The notes beneath the pieces were generated by a model, which was not told the DNA's origin, did not search any database, and saw only the letters and a list, made by a program, of their open reading frames with translations. The translations under genes and the position numbers were made by a program. A stretch of 5,270 nucleotides of DNA from Chloroflexota bacterium (lineage in GTDB: Bacteria; Chloroflexota; Limnocylindria; Limnocylindrales; CSP1-4), in assembly GCA_021777365.1 (NCBI GenBank), contig JAJYDP010000396.1, positions 1 to 5,270 on the forward strand, in the 5' to 3' direction. Positions 1-5,270 of the stretch are shown piece by piece (the stretch's first letter is position 1; each line of letters starts with the position of its first letter).

Positions 1-1
1 C

Positions 2-724
2 GAGGCACAGGTGCGCGTCGCGGTCGAGGCCGCCGAGCAGGTGCTCGACGTGCTCGACGGACGCCCGGCCCTGTACGCGGTGAACGCGCCGCTGGTGACG
101 CCCGAGACGGCCCAGGCCCTGGCCCCCTTCCTTCCGCTCGCCGTCACCCTCGGGCAGCTCTACGCCCAGCTCGCACCGGGACCGGCCGACGAGCTGACGC
201 TCGAGGTCGCCGGCGAGCTCGCGGCCCACGAGACCGGGCCCCTGGCCGCGGCGGTGCTGCGCGGACTCCTGGAGGTGGAGACCACGGAGCGGGTGAACCA
301 GATCAACGCGCCGTCCATCGCCCGGGCCCGGGGAATCGCCCTCATCGAGCGCAAGCTGCCCGACGCGGGGCCGTTCGCATCGCTGGTCACGCTCACGGGT
401 GCGACGGCGGTGGGTGGCACTGTCGCCGGGGGGGAGCAGCGGATCGTCCGCCTGGGTGACGATTGGGTGGACATGGCCCCCACGCCGCACATGCTGGTCA
501 CCAGCCACCGGGATCGCCCGGGCACCATGGGCCGCATCGGGCTCATCCTGGGGGAGCACGATGTCAACATCAGCGCCATGCACCTGGCACGGCGCGGTCC
601 CCGCGAGGAGGCCAAGATGATCCTGGCGCTCGACGACGCGGTGCCGGACGCCGCCGCCGCCGCCATCCGGACCGATCCCGAGGTGCTGGACCTGTGGCTC
701 ATCCGGCTGGATCTCGGTGACTGA
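2..724 (+). CDS. serA: D-3-phosphoglycerate dehydrogenase, C-terminal part (5' end outside window)
   Basis: Only the last 240 residues are present; the frame is open to the left edge, so the catalytic NAD-binding part lies upstream. The protein oxidises 3-phosphoglycerate to 3-phosphohydroxypyruvate in the cytoplasm, the first step of serine synthesis. The visible part matches the long (type 1) form. An ASB-like intervening domain runs from about 90 to 470, with ELAAHETGPLAAAVLRGLL, then VNQINAPSIARARGI, then GGTVAGGEQRIVRL. An ACT domain follows from about 488, with HMLVTSHRDRPGTMGRIG and GEHDVNISAMHLAR. The DRPG and NIS positions are the ACT turns that bind serine in related enzymes, so feedback inhibition by serine is plausible. 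The GTG at 11 is internal (the frame is open before it) and should not be taken as the start. The gene ends in TGA at 722-724, overlapping the next gene by 8 nt, which suggests coupled translation. Assignment is firm from the domain order and ACT motifs. Confidence 0.95.
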   Translation, partial: EAQVRVAVEAAEQVLDVLDGRPALYAVNAPLVTPETAQALAPFLPLAVTLGQLYAQLAPGPADELTLEVAGELAAHETGPLAAAVLRGLLEVETTERVNQINAPSIARARGIALIERKLPDAGPFASLVTLTGATAVGGTVAGGEQRIVRLGDDWVDMAPTPHMLVTSHRDRPGTMGRIGLILGEHDVNISAMHLARRGPREEAKMILALDDAVPDAAAAAIRTDPEVLDLWLIRLDLGD

Positions 725-1526
725 CCGGCAGCTGGCCATCCCGCCCGGCCTCGACGCCACCTTCGTCCTGGTCCGCCACGGCGAGTCGACCTGGGTGGCC
801 GAGGGGCGGGTCCAGGGCGGCGCGGACCCCCCGCTCTCGCCCATTGGCGGACGGCAGGTCGCCCTCGTGGCGAACAGGCTGGCGGACCCGTGGGCATCTC
901 CCGCGCTGCCGGTGCCCGGCGGACGGCCGCTTGGCTGCTGGCACTCCCCGCTCCGGCGCGCCGTCGCCACTGCGACGCCGATCGCCGAGCGGTGGGCTCC
1001 CGCGCTGCAGGCGCGGCCGGATGAGCGGCTGCGCGAGATCGGCCAGGGCGAGTGGGAAGGGTTGACCGGTGCCGAGGTGCGCGCCCGGTACCGGGACGTG
1101 CGGGCCGGGTGGCGGCGCGACCCGGTCCACGTCCACGCGCCGGGCGGCGAGTCACTGCAGGACGCGGACGCCCGGGCGAGGCCGTTCGTGGCCGACCTGC
1201 TGGGCCTGGCCGCGGCTGGGGGCGGCGCTGGGGGCGGCGCTGGGGGCGGCCAGGAAGAGTCGCCGCCGGCGGCCGCGTCGCTCCAGCGCGGACCGTGGAT
1301 GATCGTCGTCGCGCACGAGGGGATCCTCCGCGTGCTTGTCCTCGCGCTGCTCGACCTCCCGCTCGACGCGTTCTGGCGCTTCCCGATCGGGCTCTGCGCC
1401 CTCTCCATCGTCGAGATCCGCAACGGTCGCCCGGCACTCCGCGCCCACAACCTGCAGGAGCATCTGGCGCCGCTCGGAGCCGGGGCTGGTATCGCGGCCA
1501 CCCAGGACCGCGGCGGCGCTCTCTGA
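717..1526 (+). CDS. Histidine phosphatase family protein (phosphoglycerate mutase-like); candidate phosphoserine phosphatase
   Basis: 269 residues, cytoplasmic, no signal peptide. The superfamily core is complete. LVRHGEST carries the phospho-accepting His21; RVQGGADPPLS (31-41) follows; SPLRRAVATA (77-86) carries the phosphate-pocket Arg; LREIGQGEWEGL (105-116) carries the probable general acid Glu107; APGGESL precedes the insert; VVAHEGILRV carries the second His, His200. These enzymes remove or transfer phosphate through a phosphohistidine. The substrate cannot be read from the motifs. Because the gene starts inside serA, a metal-independent phosphoserine phosphatase is a reasonable guess; a phosphoglycerate mutase or a broad-specificity phosphatase remain possible. 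The GTG at 717 is chosen because the frame has no good later start before the RHG motif; no strong Shine-Dalgarno sequence precedes it, consistent with translational coupling. Oddities: Val27 sits where many relatives have Asn after the RHG motif, and a Gly-rich insert lies at 168-178. Confidence 0.9.
   Translation: MTDRQLAIPPGLDATFVLVRHGESTWVAEGRVQGGADPPLSPIGGRQVALVANRLADPWASPALPVPGGRPLGCWHSPLRRAVATATPIAERWAPALQARPDERLREIGQGEWEGLTGAEVRARYRDVRAGWRRDPVHVHAPGGESLQDADARARPFVADLLGLAAAGGGAGGGAGGGQEESPPAAASLQRGPWMIVVAHEGILRVLVLALLDLPLDAFWRFPIGLCALSIVEIRNGRPALRAHNLQEHLAPLGAGAGIAATQDRGGAL
1215..1250 (+). repeat. Three perfect 12-bp tandem repeats inside the histidine phosphatase gene
   Basis: The unit GCTGGGGGCGGC occurs three times without mismatch at 1215-1226, 1227-1238 and 1239-1250. 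Each unit is four codons (Ala-Gly-Gly-Gly), so gain or loss of a copy keeps the reading frame. It encodes a flexible Gly-rich loop between the GGES helix region and the strand leading to His200. The G5 runs on the plus strand could form a G-quadruplex. Repeat identity is read directly; any length variation is inference. Confidence 0.93.
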
Positions 1527-1553
1527 GGGTCCGCAAACGGCCGCGGCTCCTGG
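1502..1553. terminator. Bulged inverted repeat at convergent gene ends, candidate bidirectional terminator
   Basis: Bases 1502-1514 (CCAGGACCGCGGC) pair with 1540-1553 (GCCGCGGCTCCTGG) over 13 bp, with a single unpaired C at 1547 and a 25-nt loop. The left arm lies in the last codons of the phosphatase gene, the stop codon is in the loop, and the right arm is in the 51-bp gap before the end of the convergent transglutaminase gene. Its position suits a terminator for both operons. There is no T-run on either side and the loop is long, so it is not a classical intrinsic terminator; it may act as an RNA 3'-end stabiliser or have no function. Confidence 0.4.
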
Positions 1554-1577
1554 TCCGGGACGCCTGGTGCGGCCGGT

Positions 1578-3941
1578 CTACCTCCGGCGCGGCCGGTACC
1601 GTAACGCCAGCCGCAACAGGCGCACGCGGAGCCGTCCGTATGCGCGGCGCAGCGCCGCGCTCCGGGCGCTGCCCAGCGCGTGCCGCCCGTACGTGGCCTC
1701 CACCCGGGCATGCGCCACGACCTCGAGATCGGGGCGTGCGGAGGGAAGGACGTCGCCGAGCATCGAGGAGTACTCGTACACCGTCTGCGCCGGCCGCTGC
1801 GCATAGCCGAAGCGGGCGGCCAGGCGGGCAACGCCGTTGTAGGCGACGGCGGGGTTGCTCGAGCTCCCCCAGCGCAGCCTCGCCCACGCCGCCAGGAGCA
1901 GCGCCAGCACGATCAACGCGACGCCGATCGCCAGGGAGAGCGGCCCCTGCGTGATCCCTCCCGCCCCTCCGGCACCGGTCCCCTGGTCCTCGCCCGGAAG
2001 GCGGCGCCGCGGGTTGCCGCCGTTCGCCCCGGCGTCCGGCACGAAGGTGGGACCGGTGCGCGGCGTGGCGCTTGCCCCCGGCTTCGCGCTCGGCGTCGGG
2101 ACGGGCGGTCCGGCCGGCAGGTCGGTGGGGCGCTGGCCGTTGATCGCGTTCCCCGGCGTCGGATCGAAACGAACCCAGCCGTAGCCCGGGAAGTAGACCT
2201 CGACCCAGGCGTGGGCCGCGCTGCGGTCGACCTCGAACACGCCGGACCCGTCCGGCCGCCCGGGCAGGTAGCCCAGCACGTAGCGCGCCGGGATCTGCTG
2301 GGTGCGCAGCATCATCACCAGGGTCGTGGCGAAGTACTCGCAGTAGCCCCGCCGGCTCGTCAGCAGGCAGTCGGGCACGGGCGTGCCGGGCGCGCAGAGC
2401 CCGCGCACGTCCGTCTCGTAGACGAAGTTGCCGCCGCTGTAGAGCCAGTCCTGCAGTGCCCGCGCCACGTCGTACGGGTCGCGCCGGCTCGCGGGCAGCT
2501 TCGCCACGATCCGATCCGCGTCCGCCTTCACGATCGGCCCGATGCTGCCCGGCTCGATCAGGATGTACCGCCTGGCCCACTCGGGGTACACGGTGCCCGC
2601 CGCGGCCAGCTCGTTGCCCGTCACCTCGTCCGCCAGCGCGTTTCGCACGAGCGCCGTGACCTGGTACGAGCCGCCGTCAGGCAGCGAGGTGCTGAGCTGC
2701 AGATCGTCGACCGGGCCCCCGGCCGCGGCCGTCTGCAGCTGGACCGGCAGCGAGACCTTGTACGGGGTCTGTGGGGAGAGCACGGTGGGATCGGCCACGT
2801 CGACCGGCGCGACCGTGACGGTCACTTCCTGGTACTGCTTGCCCGGCAGCACCTGGTCGCTGCTGGCCGCGAGGACCGGCTGGCCAGCGGCGATCGGGCC
2901 AGCGGTGGAGGGGTTGCTCTGCTTCCAGGTGTGCCCGTCGAAGTCGTCGTAGGTGGCGCCCTGCCAGTAGTACCCCTGGCCGGTGCTGGTCCGGACCTCG
3001 TATGCGAGGGCCGGGGAGGATTGCCAGAAGCCCTGGATCGTCTGCGACGCCGTGAAGAGCCCCGAGGGACCGCGGATGGGCGCCACGATGCCGCTCGCGA
3101 ACCGGTCGAAGTTCGTCGCCCACGAGTAGAACTGGTCCGCGCTGCTCGTCCAGTAGGGCCGCAGCGGGTCCGAGCTGGCCGCCGAGGTCAGCACGATCGC
3201 CCCGAGGAGGGCGACCACGGTGAAGGTCGCCCCGTTGCGCAGGTACAGCGAGAAGGCGGTGCTCTCGTCGCCCAGGCGGGTGTGGCCCCAGAGGAGGCGC
3301 TGCTCGGCCAGGCTGAGGCGGACGAGCAGGAAGAGCGCGGCGGCCGCGAAGACGATCAGGTACGGGTACTGGTGCTGCAGAGTCAGCGACATGCTGGCGA
3401 GCAGCAGCAGTCCGAGGAACAGCACCGCGCTCATCGGCCGGTGATGCCGGAACACGGCGAACGCCGCGAACTGCCCGCTCGCCCAGCCCACGGAGGCCAC
3501 CACCAGGAGGAAGGCCGAGGTCTGGTCGGAGCGCACCTGCCGGATGAAGACGTCGCGCAGGAAGAACTGGATGGACGCGACCAGGTTCGCCAGCCGGAAC
3601 GGATCGTGCGCCGGGAGGGAGACCCCGGCAACCGGCGGGAGGATGCCGGCCACAGCGTAGATGGCGAACGCCGACCCGAGGACGGCCCCAGCCACGTGGA
3701 CCAGGAGCGGGTGCCAGCGTAGCTTCGCCCCGACCAGGCCCCACGCGGCGCCGAGCACAAGCGCCCACGGCAGGAACTCCGTCTCGCTCGCGCCTGTCCC
3801 GGGGACCCGGCCCGCCCACTGCGCGCCGTCGACCGCGTAGCCCAGGACCAGCAGCATCACCAGCAGCGCGAGGACGCTCAGCCAGCCCTCGGCAGGCCGC
3901 CTCGGCACCGAGTGCTCCGGGTCCCGCCTGCCGGCCATCAT
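1578..3941 (-). CDS. Membrane-bound transglutaminase-like protein (TgpA/DUF3488 type) with C-terminal DUF4129
   Basis: 787 residues. Seven hydrophobic segments lie at about 20-38, 57-74, 78-100, 142-164, 170-187, 191-209 and 236-255; an outer region spans 256-666; an eighth helix at 667-687 is followed by a basic cytoplasmic tail. Charges in the loops (KLRWH, FRHHR, RNG) fit the positive-inside rule and place the enzyme domain outside. The transglutaminase-like domain (about 450-600) holds the triad Cys534 (RRGYCEYFA), His577 (SAAHAWVEVYF) and Asp593 (RFDPTPG). A Pro/Gly-rich linker (608-665) leads to the last helix, and residues 697-780 resemble DUF4129 (RPAQTVYEYSSMLGDVLP). The family is papain-like; the true reaction (crosslinking, hydrolysis or peptidase action on an envelope substrate) is not established here. 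The start ATG overlaps the stop of the DUF58 gene by 4 nt (ATGA), so the two are an operon. It ends in TAG. A complete, intact gene. Confidence 0.93.
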   Translation of the reverse strand: MMAGRRDPEHSVPRRPAEGWLSVLALLVMLLVLGYAVDGAQWAGRVPGTGASETEFLPWALVLGAAWGLVGAKLRWHPLLVHVAGAVLGSAFAIYAVAGILPPVAGVSLPAHDPFRLANLVASIQFFLRDVFIRQVRSDQTSAFLLVVASVGWASGQFAAFAVFRHHRPMSAVLFLGLLLLASMSLTLQHQYPYLIVFAAAALFLLVRLSLAEQRLLWGHTRLGDESTAFSLYLRNGATFTVVALLGAIVLTSAASSDPLRPYWTSSADQFYSWATNFDRFASGIVAPIRGPSGLFTASQTIQGFWQSSPALAYEVRTSTGQGYYWQGATYDDFDGHTWKQSNPSTAGPIAAGQPVLAASSDQVLPGKQYQEVTVTVAPVDVADPTVLSPQTPYKVSLPVQLQTAAAGGPVDDLQLSTSLPDGGSYQVTALVRNALADEVTGNELAAAGTVYPEWARRYILIEPGSIGPIVKADADRIVAKLPASRRDPYDVARALQDWLYSGGNFVYETDVRGLCAPGTPVPDCLLTSRRGYCEYFATTLVMMLRTQQIPARYVLGYLPGRPDGSGVFEVDRSAAHAWVEVYFPGYGWVRFDPTPGNAINGQRPTDLPAGPPVPTPSAKPGASATPRTGPTFVPDAGANGGNPRRRLPGEDQGTGAGGAGGITQGPLSLAIGVALIVLALLLAAWARLRWGSSSNPAVAYNGVARLAARFGYAQRPAQTVYEYSSMLGDVLPSARPDLEVVAHARVEATYGRHALGSARSAALRRAYGRLRVRLLRLALRYRPRRR

Positions 3942-5206
3942 GCGGGCCTCCGGACCGACGCCAGCCCGGGCGCGACGAGCAGCTCTCCCAGGCGCGTCCG
4001 CGGCACGATCTCATGGACCTGGAGGTCGTACTCCGCCAGGGCGTGGCGCACCGAGCGGACGCCCCGCAGTCGCTCCTCCTGCGCGCCCTCATCCTCGCGC
4101 CGGGCGCCCGGGCGGGCATCGACGGCGGCGTACGCGGCGGGATCCAGGTGGCAGACCGCCACGCCCACCCCGCGCGGACGGAGTGAGGACAGGGGGCGGA
4201 TCCAGGTCGGGTCGAGCGACGGCGTGATCACCAGCGCGGTCATCCCGCGCCGCAGCCGGCCGAGGCCGTGCAGGAGGATCTCCACGAGCGGCACCGTGGC
4301 GTTTGCCTGCGCCGCGGCGAGCAGCTGCATGAGCTTCTGGTGTTGCCTTGCGCCCCGGTCCGCAGGCAGCACCGGCAGCTGGCGACCCGCCGACGTGAGC
4401 CCCACGGCGCGGTTCTCCGAGAGCGCCTTGGCGCCAATGGCGGCCGCGACGCGCACCGCCGCCTCGAGCGTCGACTCGTCGCCCTGTCCCGTCTGCCAGG
4501 TGGGGTCGAGGTCCAGGAAGATCCAGACGTCGGCCGCCTGCTCGAGGTCGAACTCGCGCACGTAGAGCTCCTGCTGGCGGGCCGTGGTCGGCCAGTGGAT
4601 CCGGTTGTAGGCGTCGCCCGGCACGTAGGGTCGGACCGACGTGACGAGCGGCGTGGACTGGAACGTCCGCTCGCGGCTGGCGTGCGTGCCCTCGAGCGAC
4701 GTTGCGGGCACGCGCCAGAACGGGAGTGGCTCCACGCGGGGGTACACCACCAGCGTGGCGCCCCTGCCCACGCCCGCGGACGCCTCGAACAGCCCGAACG
4801 GGTCGCTGGTCCGGATCTGCAGGGGATCGATGCGGAAGTGCCCGCGCCGCGTCAGCGGAACGCGGGTGATCCAGGAGCGCTCCCCGCGCGGCGGCAGCGC
4901 GAGCGCGCGGCCGGGGAGCGGCACCGGGAGCGTCGAGGCGTGCTCGATCTCCAGCCATGGCTTGGGCAGGTAGCTCACGTTGCGCAGCGTGTAGGTCACG
5001 CGGAGCTGCCCGCCGACCGAACCGTGGAGCTGGCCCAGCACGTACCCCGCCTCCAGGTCGGCGAGCCCCAGTCTCGTCACCACGTACGCGCCGCCGCCCA
5101 CGAGCAGCAGCAGGTAGACCAGGAAGAACAGGAAGTCCGCCCCGGTGGAGAACGCGCCGACCACCAGGATGGCGCCGAGGAGCAGGAGCTGGAGTCGCGC
5201 GATCAT
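3938..5206 (-). CDS. DUF58 domain-containing protein (MoxR-associated, vWA-like)
   Basis: 422 residues, near the usual length for this family. Two hydrophobic segments at about 5-20 and 24-43 form a short membrane anchor. They are followed by a beta-rich region (60-160) with RRGHFRIDPLQIRTSDPFGLF split around 120-140, a common DUF58 element. The signature block at 190-220 contains VRPYVPGDAYNRIHWPTTAR and then LYVREFD. It leads into a vWA-like strand DVWIFLDLD (226-234). In the canonical vWA metal site the motif is DxSxS; here it reads Asp232-Leu-Asp234-Pro-Thr236, so metal binding may be altered or absent. Family members usually sit between a MoxR AAA+ ATPase and a transglutaminase-like protein and are thought to work with the ATPase in envelope protein assembly; the exact role is unknown. 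The ATG at 5206 puts the hydrophobic anchor right at the N-terminus; no strong Shine-Dalgarno sequence precedes it. The C-terminal 60 residues are rich in Arg and Glu and poorly characterised. Confidence 0.92.
   Translation of the reverse strand: MIARLQLLLLGAILVVGAFSTGADFLFFLVYLLLLVGGGAYVVTRLGLADLEAGYVLGQLHGSVGGQLRVTYTLRNVSYLPKPWLEIEHASTLPVPLPGRALALPPRGERSWITRVPLTRRGHFRIDPLQIRTSDPFGLFEASAGVGRGATLVVYPRVEPLPFWRVPATSLEGTHASRERTFQSTPLVTSVRPYVPGDAYNRIHWPTTARQQELYVREFDLEQAADVWIFLDLDPTWQTGQGDESTLEAAVRVAAAIGAKALSENRAVGLTSAGRQLPVLPADRGARQHQKLMQLLAAAQANATVPLVEILLHGLGRLRRGMTALVITPSLDPTWIRPLSSLRPRGVGVAVCHLDPAAYAAVDARPGARREDEGAQEERLRGVRSVRHALAEYDLQVHEIVPRTRLGELLVAPGLASVRRPA
3947..3951 (-). promoter_or_regulatory. 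Ribosome binding site GGAGG for the transglutaminase gene
   Basis: On the minus strand GGAGG is followed by CCCGC and then ATGATG. The spacing is 5 nt to the first ATG (3941-3939) and 8 nt to the second (3938-3936). The first ATG makes the usual ATGA overlap with the DUF58 stop codon; the second has the more typical spacing. The two choices differ by one Met only. The site lies inside the last codons of the DUF58 gene. Confidence 0.65.
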
Positions 5207-5224
5207 GTCGCCGCCGTGCGCCGG

Positions 5225-5270
5225 TTACGCCGGCCGCACCCGGGGCCGCTCCGTCGCGCCGACCTCGACC
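5225..5270 (-). CDS. Possible C-terminal end of an upstream gene (MoxR-type ATPase expected)
   Basis: Reading in from the right edge on the minus strand, one frame gives 14 codons, VEVGATERPRVRPA, then TAA at 5227-5225, 18 nt before the DUF58 start. All 14 codons end in G or C, as in the neighbouring genes. The fragment is too short to recognise. A MoxR AAA+ ATPase is expected here only because DUF58 and transglutaminase-like genes normally follow one. A second frame stays open across this region and ends in a TGA overlapping the DUF58 start codon (ATGA); its product is Arg-rich and less convincing, but it cannot be excluded. Confidence 0.4.
   Translation of the reverse strand, partial: VEVGATERPRVRPA

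Noticed and set aside
41..58. Two tandem copies of GTGCTCGAC in serA
   Set aside because: They encode Val-Leu-Asp twice in a normal helix region. Two short copies are too weak to call a repeat element.
1569..1597. Direct repeat of GCGGCCGGT at the 3' end of the transglutaminase gene
   Set aside because: Nine bases of pure GC-rich sequence repeated once is expected by chance here, and nothing else suggests an attachment site or operator.
1642..1660. Perfect 9-bp inverted repeat around a single A near the 3' end of the transglutaminase gene
   Set aside because: It lies within Ala/Arg codons of the conserved C-terminal segment in GC-rich DNA, where such palindromes arise by chance. A one-base loop cannot form, and there is no T-run.
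160..2580. An 806-codon open frame on the minus strand running across serA, the phosphatase gene and the 3' half of the transglutaminase gene
   Set aside because: Its product is Arg/Pro/Ala/Gly-rich low-complexity sequence without any domain, and it overlaps three genes with clear conserved motifs. Long chance frames are expected at this GC content.
3395..3420. CAG/CTG-like triplet runs here and near 5101
   Set aside because: They are repeated leucine codons in membrane helices, not a mobile or expandable repeat.
1680..3722. A 680-codon open frame on the plus strand antisense to the transglutaminase gene
   Set aside because: The product is Arg/Gly/His-rich and unrecognisable, while the opposite strand has a full catalytic triad and membrane helices. 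This is an antisense shadow.

Overview
The DNA is very GC-rich, with G or C at nearly every third codon position. It is densely packed: two pairs of overlapping genes face each other tail to tail across about 50 bp. The transglutaminase-like protein has the form I associate with Chloroflexota (Limnocylindria/Thermomicrobia-like lineages): a seven-helix N-terminus, a Cys pair just before a GYCEYFA active site, and a C-terminal DUF4129 segment. A high-GC uncultured Chloroflexota bacterium is therefore my best guess; an actinobacterium is the main alternative. This is inference from remembered family patterns, not from a search.

Layout. Plus strand, positions 2-1526: the 3' part of serA (D-3-phosphoglycerate dehydrogenase; only the ASB and ACT regulatory domains lie in the window), overlapped by 8 nt by a histidine-phosphatase-superfamily gene. 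SerA makes 3-phosphohydroxypyruvate from 3-phosphoglycerate. The coupled phosphatase could plausibly be the phosphoserine phosphatase of the same serine pathway, but this is not proven. Positions 1502-1553 form a 13-bp bulged inverted repeat at the convergent junction, a candidate shared terminator.

Minus strand, positions 5227-1578 (read leftwards): the last 14 codons of a possible upstream gene (a MoxR-type AAA+ ATPase would be expected), a DUF58 protein, and a large membrane-bound transglutaminase-like protein (TgpA/DUF3488 type). The last two overlap by 4 nt (ATGA). MoxR-DUF58-transglutaminase is a widespread cell-envelope gene set. The ATPase and DUF58 protein are thought to act in assembly or maturation at the membrane, and the transglutaminase-like domain faces outward.

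I see no tRNA, rRNA, CRISPR array, insertion sequence, phage or plasmid feature. The window looks like ordinary core chromosome. The points worth a second look are the serA-phosphatase coupling, an in-frame 12-bp tandem repeat encoding a Gly-rich loop in the phosphatase, the convergent hairpin, and a changed metal-site motif in the DUF58 protein. I did not find evidence for a new biological system.
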